Shown: piece after piece, positions 8,378 to 16,131 of the stretch
Numbering within the stretch: position 1 is the first letter of the stretch
Layout: the number at the start of each line of letters is the position of its first letter
DNA from: Pseudomonas kielensis
Lineage (GTDB): Bacteria; Pseudomonadota; Gammaproteobacteria; Pseudomonadales; Pseudomonadaceae
Reading direction: 5' to 3'
NCBI RefSeq assembly: GCF_014236655.1
Contig: NZ_JACMYG010000008.1
Location: forward strand, 62,001-126,000
DNA: 64,000 nucleotides
Program-made: the position numbers and the translations under genes
The notes under the pieces: generated by a model
What the model saw: only the letters and a program-made list of their open reading frames with translations
Database searches by the model: none
What the model was told of the DNA's origin: nothing

Positions 8378-9094
8378 TCAGCCATTGCCCTTTTCATCGC
8401 CGCCCCTGAGGACTTTGCCGATGGGTGTGATCAACCCCGGATGGTGGTTGCGCACATTGCCAACGGCACTGTCGACCTTGAACCATTCAAAGGTCTCGGC
8501 TGGCTCCGCTTCGTGCAGCACCATTTGCTCGGCACGTTCCTTGGGCATCCCCAGGTTGAGCCATTCCCGGGCCAGTTCCGGCGACAGCACCAGGGGGCGT
8601 CGGTCATGCAGATCGACCAGGCCGCCTACGCTGTCGGCGGTGATGATCACAAAGCCGTCATCGGCTCGCGGATCGCGCCCACCGGCCGGGTATTGGCCAA
8701 TGGCAGCGCAAAGGATCGGCGCCCGGTCGCGGCGGCGGATCAGGTAGGGCTGTTTAGTCGGGCCGCCTTCGTAGACCCACTCGAACCAGTTGTCGATGGG
8801 GGTGATGGCGCGATGCGGCCAGATCGCCCGGAAGAACGAGCCGTGGGCCACTTTTTCGACCCGCGCGTTGATCGGCAAGGCGTGGTCGGTGGACCAATGG
8901 GGGCGCCATCCCCAGCGCACCCGATCGGCGTGCAGGGTTTCCCCCTCGAGGTGAATCAGGGCGACCTGGGTGGTGGGCGCGACGTTGTACTGCGCCAGAG
9001 CATCGTCGCCCAGGGTATTGACCAGGGCGTTGGGCATGCCGAGGGCCGCGACAAAGTCGTGAATGCCTCGGTACTGTGAAAGTCTTCCGCACAT
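8378..9094 (-). CDS. SOS response-associated peptidase (SRAP/YedK/HMCES-like)
   Basis: 238 residues, typical length. The catalytic Cys is residue 2 (MCGRLSQY), which must be exposed by removal of Met1. Other SRAP marks are WGWRPHW, the active-site Asn in INARVEK, the Glu in DNWFEW, and the His in DLHDRRPLVL. Family members recognise abasic sites in single-stranded DNA and form a thiazolidine crosslink through Cys2, shielding the lesion. It is transcribed alone, divergent from a GNAT gene. A second, altered SRAP gene lies about 0.6 kb further on. I saw no clear LexA box in the short promoter region. Confidence 0.93.
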   Translation of the reverse strand: MCGRLSQYRGIHDFVAALGMPNALVNTLGDDALAQYNVAPTTQVALIHLEGETLHADRVRWGWRPHWSTDHALPINARVEKVAHGSFFRAIWPHRAITPIDNWFEWVYEGGPTKQPYLIRRRDRAPILCAAIGQYPAGGRDPRADDGFVIITADSVGGLVDLHDRRPLVLSPELAREWLNLGMPKERAEQMVLHEAEPAETFEWFKVDSAVGNVRNHHPGLITPIGKVLRGGDEKGNG

Positions 9095-9239
9095 TGGAGA
9101 GCCCTCCGCTGGAGCTTTGAGCTTAGTCCAAGGGGGAGCGCAGAGTTCTGGACCGGGTTACAGATCTCCAACAATCAATCTGTTTATCAGGCCCCTGGCG
9201 CTTTTCTACAATGGCGCACGATCTTCAGGAGATGAGTTG

Positions 9240-9689
9240 ATGAGTGTGCGCACGCGAATGGCCACGGTGGAGGATGTCGAAAGCCTGTTCGAGATTCGCA
9301 CCTCAGTGACGCAGAACCACCTGAGCCGGGAGCAGATGGACGCGCTGGGCATCACCCCACAGGTGTTGAGATCGGCGATCAACGAGGGCCCTTGTGTGTG
9401 GATCGCGGAAGTCGATGAGCGGCCGGTGGCGTTTTCCATGATTGACCGGGACGAAGGCGAGGTGTTTGCCATGTTCGTACGCCCGGCCTTTGAGAGCAGA
9501 GGCCTGGGGCGCCTGTTGATGGCCGCCGCCGAAGCCGAGCTGTTCCAGGCCCATGAGCGGATTTTCCTGGTGACCGATGGCCGCCAGGAAATCCGTGCCA
9601 ATGGCTTTTATCAGCGCCTGGGCTGGACGGTGGTGTCCAGGGTGGATGCCCAGGATGTGCGGTATGAAAAACGCCGACCCCGGGCCTGA
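9240..9689 (+). CDS. GNAT-family N-acetyltransferase
   Basis: 149 residues from MSVRTRMATVEDVESLFEIR; AGGAG lies 8 bp upstream, so the longer in-frame extension into the SRAP promoter is rejected. The core motif FVRPAFESRGLGRLLMAAAEAEL is the acetyl-CoA loop, followed by LVTDGRQEIRANGFYQRLGW, the usual C-terminal part. It sits between two SRAP genes that read the other way, so it is probably a single-gene unit. Its acceptor substrate is unknown. Confidence 0.86.
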   Translation: MSVRTRMATVEDVESLFEIRTSVTQNHLSREQMDALGITPQVLRSAINEGPCVWIAEVDERPVAFSMIDRDEGEVFAMFVRPAFESRGLGRLLMAAAEAELFQAHERIFLVTDGRQEIRANGFYQRLGWTVVSRVDAQDVRYEKRRPRA

Positions 9690-9700
9690 CGCCGGGTTGT

Positions 9701-10378
9701 TCAAGCGGAGCGAGGCAATTGGCTGGCGGTGTTGTCCAGGGCCAGGTTGACCTTGAACCACTCGAAATCTGCACAAGGCAGGCTGTGGTGCCTGGCGATC
9801 TCTTCGGCGCGCCGGGGCGAGAGCATGGGGTCGAGCCATTCGTTGGCATGGTTGGGCGCCAGCACGAGTGGCCTGCGCCGGTGAAGGCGGGTGGTACGCG
9901 TATCATCGGCGGTGGTCAGGATCACAAAGCCGCCTCCCTGGCGCGGTGCGACGCCACGCTGTACGTGGGCCAATGCGGCAAAAAACATCGGCTGACGACT
10001 GCGCAGGCGCATGAAGTACAGGTGAGGGGTATGGGGCGCGTGCGCATCATCCACCCACTCGTACCAGCCATCGCTAGGCACTACAGCTCGGCCGTTGGGC
10101 CAGAGCAACCTGAAATCAGTCTGCGTTGAAACGGTTTCCACCGGCATTTGCATGGAATCAGGTTGCTTGCCCCGTGCCCCAAAAGGTGCCCAACCCCAGC
10201 GCACGGCATCAATATGAAGCCCGTCCTCGCATCCGTGCAGGACCTGCGCGCACTTGGCTGGCGCGACGTTGAGCGGCCGCAGCGACTGGCTCTGATAGCC
10301 GGCAGGAACCTCGCCTTTGGGGTTTAACGCTGCGATGAAGGCCGCCATGCCTTCGTGCTGAACAAAATGCCCATCCAT
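9701..10378 (-). CDS. SRAP-family paralogue lacking the catalytic Cys2
   Basis: 225 residues. It aligns along its length with the SRAP protein at 8378-9094: VRWGWAPF, SDGWYEW, LHRRRPLVLAPNHANEWL and the FEWFKVN end are kept. The first residues are MDGHF instead of MCGRF/L, so Cys2 is Asp. The NAR.E motif reads QMPVE, so the active-site Asn is Gln and Arg is Pro. The Glu and His positions survive. AGGTGAACG precedes the ATG, so the start is sound. It is probably unable to form the thiazolidine crosslink and may instead bind DNA or regulate; that is inference. Confidence 0.88.
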   Translation of the reverse strand: MDGHFVQHEGMAAFIAALNPKGEVPAGYQSQSLRPLNVAPAKCAQVLHGCEDGLHIDAVRWGWAPFGARGKQPDSMQMPVETVSTQTDFRLLWPNGRAVVPSDGWYEWVDDAHAPHTPHLYFMRLRSRQPMFFAALAHVQRGVAPRQGGGFVILTTADDTRTTRLHRRRPLVLAPNHANEWLDPMLSPRRAEEIARHHSLPCADFEWFKVNLALDNTASQLPRSA

Positions 10379-10529
10379 CGTTCACCTGCCCGTCGGATAC
10401 TCGCTGCCCGAAGCAGACCCACTGCTTGCCCGATCTTGACCGGGCAGTGGGTCATAACGATGACAGTCACTGCAATTCCAGGGCCAGCCTCGACCCGGGC
10501 GTCCACCCACCTGCGCTGTCAGCCCCGCT

Positions 10530-11762
10530 TCACTTTGGCCCGGCGCCGATCTGCCAGACGTATGGCGGTTCGGTGCCGTTGATTTCCCAGTCGCCGATGA
10601 TCCGCTCCTTGTAGATCAGCGGATTGTGCGAGGCGGCGGTGCGCGCGTTGCGCCAGTGTCGGTCGAAGGCCTTGGTGGTGCTGGTGGCCGAGGCGCTGAG
10701 GGCGTTGAACAGGTCGCTGGTGGCGCGCAATACCAGGTCGGCGATCACCACCTGGGCCTGGGCCGATTCCAGTTCGGCGGCGATGTTGGCTGTGCGCTCG
10801 GCGACCGGGTCCTGGGCGAAGCGGCTTTCGTACGCCAACTGCAACGCCGTCGCCGCGCGCAGGGTGGTGGCGTGGGCGGCGTAGACCTGCGCCGAGGCCT
10901 TGCCCAGCACTTGCTGCACTTGGACGTCCTGACTGACGTGGCTGGCATTGCCAGTACTGAAGACGCGTTTGCGGGTGCGCACTTCTTCACTGATGTCGAG
11001 CACCGCGGCGCGTCCGGCACCGGTCTGGACCGCCAGCAGCACCAGTTGATAGAAGGCCGTCTGGTATTTGAAGCGGGTGCTGAAGTCCAGGAGGTTCTCG
11101 GGCTCCACCACGGCGTTGACGAACACCGAGGTGCCGCTGCCGGTGGTGCGCTGGCCGAAACCATCCCAATCGTCGCTCTGGCTGATGCCTGGCTGTTGCA
11201 CACGCACGGCGGCGATCACGTCGGCACCGTTGTCATCGCGCTGGGCGTAGAGGTCGATCCAGTCGGCAAAGATACTGCCGGTGCTGTAGTACTTGGTGCC
11301 ATTGACCACCCACTGCTCGCCCAGGCGCGAGACGCGGGTGCCGACCTCGCCGATCTTCACGCTGCCGACTTCGGTCCAGGCGTTGCCGACCAGTTCACCC
11401 TGGACGAAACGCTGGAACCAGAGGTCTTGTGGCGCGTCGGCCTGGGCGTTGAGCCGGTCTTCGACAAACGCGAAGTGCCCGCGCAAGGCCTGGGGCAGGT
11501 TGGAGTCGGCGGTGGCCAGTTCGATCAGCAGTTCGAACAATTGTGGCAAGGTCGCGCCTGCGCCACCGTACTGCAGCGGTACGCGCACGGCGCCAAAGCC
11601 GGCTTCCTTGAGCCATTGCACGGGTTCGTACGGCAGGCTGCGACTGTGCTCGCGTTGCAGGGCGCCGGCAGCGATGCGCGCGAAGATGGGTCGGAAGCGC
11701 TCGGCCAGGGCTGGGTAGTCGGCGCCACTGGCAAGGGGCAGGTGCTGCTGCTGGATAGTCAT
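10530..11762 (-). CDS. sfnC: SfnC-like acyl-CoA dehydrogenase family flavoprotein
   Basis: 410 residues with the three-part acyl-CoA dehydrogenase fold: helical N-domain, middle beta-domain (NAWTEVGSVKIGE, WVVNGTKYYSTGS) and C-terminal helical domain. The DszC-like subgroup features suggest a flavin-dependent monooxygenase or desulfurisation-type enzyme rather than a fatty-acid dehydrogenase. It is divergent from sfnG and near sfnR, the arrangement of the dimethylsulfone-assimilation genes in P. putida, where sfnC belongs to the same regulon. A sigma-54-type promoter lies 69 bp upstream. Exact substrate is not deducible. Confidence 0.85.
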   Translation of the reverse strand: MTIQQQHLPLASGADYPALAERFRPIFARIAAGALQREHSRSLPYEPVQWLKEAGFGAVRVPLQYGGAGATLPQLFELLIELATADSNLPQALRGHFAFVEDRLNAQADAPQDLWFQRFVQGELVGNAWTEVGSVKIGEVGTRVSRLGEQWVVNGTKYYSTGSIFADWIDLYAQRDDNGADVIAAVRVQQPGISQSDDWDGFGQRTTGSGTSVFVNAVVEPENLLDFSTRFKYQTAFYQLVLLAVQTGAGRAAVLDISEEVRTRKRVFSTGNASHVSQDVQVQQVLGKASAQVYAAHATTLRAATALQLAYESRFAQDPVAERTANIAAELESAQAQVVIADLVLRATSDLFNALSASATSTTKAFDRHWRNARTAASHNPLIYKERIIGDWEINGTEPPYVWQIGAGPK

Positions 11763-11830
11763 GGGGGCAGTTCCTTAATCGAAGGCGAGAGACGCGACAG
11801 CGCAGTGCGGCTGTTGCGTGCTGCTGCCAG

Positions 11831-11847
11831 TGCACAGGTCGTGCCTG
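11831..11847 (-). promoter_or_regulatory. Sigma-54 (-24/-12) promoter for sfnC
   Basis: On the minus strand CAGGCACGACCTGTGCA matches YTGGCACGNNNNTTGCW at GGCACG and TGCA, with the invariant GG and GC 10 bp apart. It lies 69 bp before the sfnC start and opposite to the sfnG promoter, so SfnR could activate both. Confidence 0.7.
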
Positions 11848-12053
11848 GTGCGCAAAACCCCGTAATCCCGGGGCTCGCGCCGGGATGTGTGCTGCACACG
11901 GCTGTCGCCTGGCGAGCAACTTGTTGAAGTGCTGACCGTCCGGCAACAGCGGCCAGGGCGCGTCGCGGAAAAAGGGCTCGCACGCCGGTGTTGCGCAGGC
12001 AACAGTTGATCAACAGCCTGTGCGCCGGGCGACACTTGGGTTACTTGAGTAGA

Positions 12054-12086
12054 TCAATAACTCATTGATTATTAATGAGTTATTGA
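12054..12086. promoter_or_regulatory. 13-bp perfect inverted repeat abutting the sfnG promoter
   Basis: TCAATAACTCATT (12054-12066) and AATGAGTTATTGA (12074-12086) are exact inverse copies with a 7-bp spacer. The right arm ends 1 bp before the sigma-54 -24 element. It is AT-rich and symmetrical, suiting a dimeric repressor or a recruited activator; enhancer sites for sigma-54 activators normally lie farther upstream. Confidence 0.75.
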
Positions 12087-12087
12087 A

Positions 12088-12104
12088 TTGGCACGGTTGC
12101 TGCT
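12088..12104 (+). promoter_or_regulatory. Sigma-54 (-24/-12) promoter for sfnG
   Basis: TTGGCACGGTTGCTGCT matches TTGGCACGNNNNTTGCT at all but one position, with GG and GC 10 bp apart. It lies 52 bp upstream of the sfnG ATG and fits control by the sigma-54 activator SfnR encoded just downstream. Confidence 0.88.
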
Positions 12105-12155
12105 CCAGGCCTGTGACAGGTGCCACGGTGGCCTCTGCCAGCAGGAGTACATGCA

Positions 12156-13256
12156 ATGAGCCAGGACAACATCAAGTTTGCCTATTGGGTGCCCAACGTC
12201 AGCGGCGGACTGGTGGTCAGCAAGATCGAACAGCGCACCAGTTGGGATATCGACTACAACCGCAAGCTGGCGCAGATTGCCGAACGGGCCGGCTTCGAAT
12301 ACGCCTTGTCGCAGATCCGCTTCACCGCCGGTTATGGCGCGCAAAACCAGCACGAGTCGGTGACCATCAGCCACGCGCTGTTGGCCGCCACCGAAAAGCT
12401 CAAGGTCATCGCCGCGATCCTGCCGGGTCCCTGGAGTCCGGTGTTGGCGGCCAAACAGCTGGCGACCATCGACCAGTTCACGAATGGCCGGGTGGCGGTC
12501 AATATTGTCTCCGGCTGGTTCAAGGGCGAGTTCCGCGCGATTGGCGAGCCGTGGTTGGATCATGATGAGCGCTATCGTCGTTCCGAAGAATTCATCCAGG
12601 CACTGAAGGGTATCTGGACCCAGGACAACTTCAGTTTTCACGGTGATTTCTACCGCTTCCACCACTACACACTCAACCCCAAACCGCTGCAGCAACCGCA
12701 CCCGGAAATTTTCCAGGGCGGCAGTTCGCGCGCGGCGCGGGACATGGCTTCGCGTGTCTCCGACTGGTACTTCACCAATGGCAACACGGTGGAAGGGATC
12801 AAGGCCCAGGTCGACGATATCCGCGCCAAGGCGGCGATCAATGGCCATTCGGTGAAAATCGGCGTGAATGCTTTTGTCATCGCCCGTGAAACCGAAGCGC
12901 AGGCGCACGCGGTATTGCAGGAGATCATCGCCAAGGCCGATCCGGAAGCGGTCAACGGGTTTGGTGGCGAGGCGAAGAACGCGGGGGCCTCCAGCCCCGA
13001 AGGCGAGGGCAACTGGGCCAAGTCGACCTTCGAAGACCTGGTGCAGTACAACGATGGCTTCAAGACCAACCTGATCGGTACGCCGCAGCAGATTGCCGAG
13101 CGCATTGTCGCCCTCAAGGCCGTGGGCGTGGACCTGGTGCTCAGTGGTTTCCTGCACTTTCACGAAGAGGTGGAGTATTTCGGTCGCAAGGTGTTGCCGC
13201 TGGTGCGTGAGTTGGAGCGCGAGGCGCTCGCGGCCAAATCCCCGGCGCTGGTGTAA
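12156..13256 (+). CDS. sfnG: FMNH2-dependent dimethylsulfone monooxygenase
   Basis: 366 residues from MSQDNIKFAYWVPNVSGGL; GCAGGAG lies 8 bp upstream. It is a bacterial-luciferase-fold (SsuD/NtaA) flavin monooxygenase: IDYNRKLAQIAERAGFEYAL, AAILPGPWSPVLAAKQLATI, NGRVAVNIVSGWFKGEF and HPEIFQGGSSRAARDMA are typical. SfnG oxidises dimethylsulfone to methanesulfinate with reduced FMN supplied by a partner reductase, allowing use of organic sulfur during sulfate starvation. Expression by sigma-54 with SfnR fits the promoter seen. No FMN reductase (sfnE) gene is in this window. Confidence 0.92.
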   Translation: MSQDNIKFAYWVPNVSGGLVVSKIEQRTSWDIDYNRKLAQIAERAGFEYALSQIRFTAGYGAQNQHESVTISHALLAATEKLKVIAAILPGPWSPVLAAKQLATIDQFTNGRVAVNIVSGWFKGEFRAIGEPWLDHDERYRRSEEFIQALKGIWTQDNFSFHGDFYRFHHYTLNPKPLQQPHPEIFQGGSSRAARDMASRVSDWYFTNGNTVEGIKAQVDDIRAKAAINGHSVKIGVNAFVIARETEAQAHAVLQEIIAKADPEAVNGFGGEAKNAGASSPEGEGNWAKSTFEDLVQYNDGFKTNLIGTPQQIAERIVALKAVGVDLVLSGFLHFHEEVEYFGRKVLPLVRELEREALAAKSPALV

Positions 13257-13306
13257 AGGACACAAGCGCCGGCATTGTCTTGCCCGAATGAGCGTGGTGG
13301 CCGGGC

Positions 13307-14410
13307 TCAGATCGACAGGTTGGCGACGTTCACCGCCTGTCCATCCCGGGTTGGGCGGCGCTTGTTGACCACCAGTTCGCCGACCTTGATCAGCATCGCC
13401 CGGGTGATGTTGCGACTCAGCCCCAGCAGGCTCGCGGTGTGCACCTGGTTGTAGTGGCTGAAGCGATAGGCTGCGCGCAGCAACGCGTGCTCGACGCGCT
13501 CATGAAGGGCGCCGCTTTCTTCCGCGAACAGGCGCTGGAAGGCTTGCTCCAACAAGGCGTCGGCGCTGTCGTCGACGGCGCTGTTGCTGGCGTCCTGGCG
13601 CTCGATACGCAGGTTGGACAGGTGCAGGTCGTGGACCCGGATCAGGTGGTTGCGGCAGATCAGCAGGGTGTGGTGAATGACGTTTTCCAGTTCGCGGATG
13701 TTACCCGGCCAGGCGTAGCTCACCAGTTTCTGCTCGGCCGCGTTGTCCAGCGCCACGTCGCCGTAACCCAGGCGGCGGCTGTACTCGGCAATGAAGTGAC
13801 GGATCAGCGGCAGGATGTCCCCGGGTCGCTCGCGCAATGGGCTCAGCTGCAGGCTGACCACGTTCAGCCGGTAGTACAGGTCCTCGCGAAAGTGCCCGGC
13901 GTTGATGGCTCTTTCCAGCTGCACGTTGGTCGCCGCCAGCACCCGCACATCGATCGGGATGCTTTTACGCGAGCCCAGGCGCACCACTTCACGCTCCTGC
14001 AGCACCCGCAGCAACTTGACCTGGATTGGCAGCGGCAAATCGCCGATTTCGTCGAGGAACAGGGTGCCGCCGTTGGCCTCCTCGAACCAGCCGGCCTTGG
14101 CGCTGAGCGCGCCGGTGAAGGCGCCTTTTTCATGGCCGAACAGTTCGGCTTCCACCAGGTTTTCGGAGAACGCGCCGCAGTTGACTGCGATGAACGGCTT
14201 GTTGCGCCGGGCGCTGAGGTTGTGCAGGTGACGGGCTACCAGTTCCTTGCCGGTCCCGGTCTCGCCGATGATCAACACGCTGGCATCGCTGGGGGCGACT
14301 TGTTGCAGGTGCGCCAGTAGCGCCTGGGATTTGGGGTCTTCGAACACTTGCGCGGTGGCGCGTATGGAGGTGGCCAGGGCAGGAGAGGGCGGCAGCGTGA
14401 GTAGTTGCAT
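13307..14410 (-). CDS. sfnR: Sigma-54-dependent activator SfnR
   Basis: 367 residues. An AAA+ domain begins almost at the N-terminus, with Walker A GETGTGKE, the GAFTGA loop that contacts sigma-54 and Walker [14 protein letters not shown] Fis-type HTH lies at the end ([20 protein letters not shown]). There is no N-terminal sensory domain, which matches SfnR and means activity is probably set by its amount. In P. putida sfnR transcription depends on CysB during sulfur limitation. It converges on sfnG and would act on the two -24/-12 promoters at 11831 and 12088. The AT-rich stretch at 14470-14515 could hold the CysB site. Confidence 0.9.
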   Translation of the reverse strand: MQLLTLPPSPALATSIRATAQVFEDPKSQALLAHLQQVAPSDASVLIIGETGTGKELVARHLHNLSARRNKPFIAVNCGAFSENLVEAELFGHEKGAFTGALSAKAGWFEEANGGTLFLDEIGDLPLPIQVKLLRVLQEREVVRLGSRKSIPIDVRVLAATNVQLERAINAGHFREDLYYRLNVVSLQLSPLRERPGDILPLIRHFIAEYSRRLGYGDVALDNAAEQKLVSYAWPGNIRELENVIHHTLLICRNHLIRVHDLHLSNLRIERQDASNSAVDDSADALLEQAFQRLFAEESGALHERVEHALLRAAYRFSHYNQVHTASLLGLSRNITRAMLIKVGELVVNKRRPTRDGQAVNVANLSI

Positions 14411-14627
14411 GGTCGGGCCTATGAGTAGAGGGTCGGTGGGGGCAGCATCGCGCCGCTCATAGGTCGAATGTAAATGATCTAAAAAATTACAAATAAATAC
14501 TTTTTAGTTATTAGCTTAAGGGCTGTCTTGGGCATTTCAAGAACGAGATTCATCGAGGAAGTGCTTATCCAAGGCCGTCTTGGGTCATGGCGCGTGGGGC
14601 GGCACTGGCACTGAGTCTGTGGCGGTC

Positions 14628-14831
14628 TCAATGAAGTACCCTGCGACTTTCGCCGATCCGTATTCGATCCAGGGCCCGGTTCAGTGCGTCCAATGCATCC
14701 AGAAGGGCTTTGGCCTCGGCCTCCCTGCCGTCTCCCCAAAGCCGTTCGGCCATTTTGTTCAGGGCCTGGATAGATCGTTCAATGTCGGCAGCGGTGGCGG
14801 TCACTTTGTTTTCCGGCGGTTTGTTTGGCAT
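14628..14831 (-). CDS. Small helical hypothetical protein
   Basis: 67 residues, MPNKPPENKVTATAADIERS onward; hydrophilic and almost wholly alpha-helical, with heptad-like spacing in IQALNKMAERLWGDGREAEA and a second helix on LLDALDALNRALDRIRIG. It lies 62 bp after the BRCT gene on the same strand and may be co-transcribed. No family is recognised. Confidence 0.6.
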   Translation of the reverse strand: MPNKPPENKVTATAADIERSIQALNKMAERLWGDGREAEAKALLDALDALNRALDRIRIGESRRVLH

Positions 14832-14893
14832 TCAGTAACCCTTGCTGGGCATCGTGTTGCAGCAGAGCGCGGCGGACTCTCCAGCTCATCAAC

Positions 14894-15538
14894 TCAACCA
14901 AAAAGGGCGCGTTGCCATTGCTGCTCACCGATGATGGCGATAGGGGCGCCGGCCTCTCTGAGTTCGACCGCTTTGATTATCTTTGTTCCATAGGTGCTGT
15001 GGCGCCATTGGTCATTGCCAATGCTGCCCACCACCAGGTAATGAATGTTCTTGCTGACCCCGCCGCCAATGATGCCACCACGTTCCTCCACCAGGACCTG
15101 ACAGTCTTTGCGAGGTCCATAGGCCATGATTCCAGTGAACACAAACAAACTGCCGTCCCAGGTGATAGCGGGTTCAGGGTGATTGAAGGGGAGGTCATTG
15201 GGCGGGGTGAAGGTGTGATCGCCAGCCTTGGGTTTTTCGGTGCTCAGGCCAGAAAACCCTTGGAGCAGACCGATAAGCTCAAGGGATTCGTCTGCATCCA
15301 GCACCCCGTCCAAGAGCATATTGGAGAGGCGTGAATAAAGCAGGTTGATGACCGGATCATCCAGGTGGGCCAGATTCGTCTCCAGCCAATCCCTGAGGAA
15401 CAGCCCTTCGGCGGTCGACACGACACCGTCTGCGGCGAGTCCTGCTGCCAAGCCAACGAGTGCGTCAGCTGAGCGCCTGTCGATCCTCGAACGATTGAAG
15501 TACTTGCTTCGCTCGAACTCATCGTGAATGTCGGTCAT
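14894..15538 (-). CDS. BRCT-domain protein with TerB-like N-terminus
   Basis: 214 residues. The C-terminal half (about 120-214) is a BRCT domain of the DNA-ligase type: ITWDGSLFVFTGIMAYGPRK, ERGGIIGGGVSKNIHYLVVG and the closing EAGAPIAIIGEQQWQRAL. The first 100 residues are helical with acidic repeats (GLAADGVVSTAEGLFLRDW, DGVLDADESLELIGLLQGF) resembling a TerB/calcium-loop-like fold. Such stand-alone BRCT proteins are likely to bind damaged or nicked DNA or NAD-linked partners, but the role is unknown. A small helical gene follows. Confidence 0.82.
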   Translation of the reverse strand: MTDIHDEFERSKYFNRSRIDRRSADALVGLAAGLAADGVVSTAEGLFLRDWLETNLAHLDDPVINLLYSRLSNMLLDGVLDADESLELIGLLQGFSGLSTEKPKAGDHTFTPPNDLPFNHPEPAITWDGSLFVFTGIMAYGPRKDCQVLVEERGGIIGGGVSKNIHYLVVGSIGNDQWRHSTYGTKIIKAVELREAGAPIAIIGEQQWQRALFG

Positions 15539-15667
15539 CTGAATTCCTTGTCGTTGATGTGATGCAGCGAGAACTGCAAGTATCCACCGCGCCAGATCTC
15601 TACATCAACCTGGTCCGGTCAGTCATGACCGGCTGAATGCAGCCAGCGTTTTCCAGAAGCTGACAGT

Positions 15668-16057
15668 TCAGGTGCAAGAGTTGCTTAGTTGCTGAAGTTC
15701 AAGTTGCTTGGCAGCACTGGCTTCGAGGTTTGCACGCTCTTGATCCAGGTACTGATAGATGCTTTGGAAGCTGGCGATTTTCTGTTTGATTTCTGCCATT
15801 TTCCTTTCAATTAGCTTGGCCCCTTCAGCACAATCGATCAGCTTGTTGCGCTGCGCATCCAGAATCTCGCCTATTTCCCCCAGGGAGAACCCCATGCTTT
15901 GCGCGCGCTGGATAAAGTCCAGGTCCTGCAGCGTTTGCGTGGTGTAAACGCGATAGTTGTTCGTTTGCCGCAGCGGTGAGATCAGGCCGATTTGTTCGTA
16001 GTAACGCAGCGTATGGCGGCTGGCGCCGCTGCGGGCTTCGAGTTCGCCGATTTTCAT
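15668..16057 (-). CDS. MerR-family transcriptional regulator
   Basis: 129 residues. The N-terminal winged HTH is clear: MKIGELEARSGASRHTLRYY, EQIGLISPLR, NNYRVYTTQTLQDLDFI. A long dimerisation coiled coil follows (about 80-120), then a short tail SNSCT. One Cys in LIDCAEG and one in the tail are not enough to claim a metal site. It is divergent from an epimerase gene that it likely controls; a dyad sits in the 74-bp gap. Confidence 0.9.
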   Translation of the reverse strand: MKIGELEARSGASRHTLRYYEQIGLISPLRQTNNYRVYTTQTLQDLDFIQRAQSMGFSLGEIGEILDAQRNKLIDCAEGAKLIERKMAEIKQKIASFQSIYQYLDQERANLEASAAKQLELQQLSNSCT

Positions 16058-16071
16058 GAAAACACCGCTTG

Positions 16072-16093
16072 ACTGTAGAGTTGGGTCGATAGT
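16072..16093. promoter_or_regulatory. MerR-type operator dyad in the merR/epimerase gap
   Basis: ACTGTAGAGTTGGGTCGATAGT has the imperfect symmetry ACTnTnGA...TCnAnAGT. A TTGACT (-35) begins at 16069 and a TACGCT (-10) at 16095, giving an overlong spacer of about 20 bp, as expected of promoters untwisted by MerR proteins. Confidence 0.5.
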
Positions 16094-16131
16094 TTACGCT
16101 TGGTTTCTCACCTTAAACAAGGAACAGGGAA

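Noticed and set aside
10626-11927. 433-codon plus-strand frame opposite sfnC
   Set aside because: Gly/Val-rich antisense reading; sfnC on the other strand has clear flavoprotein motifs and a promoter.
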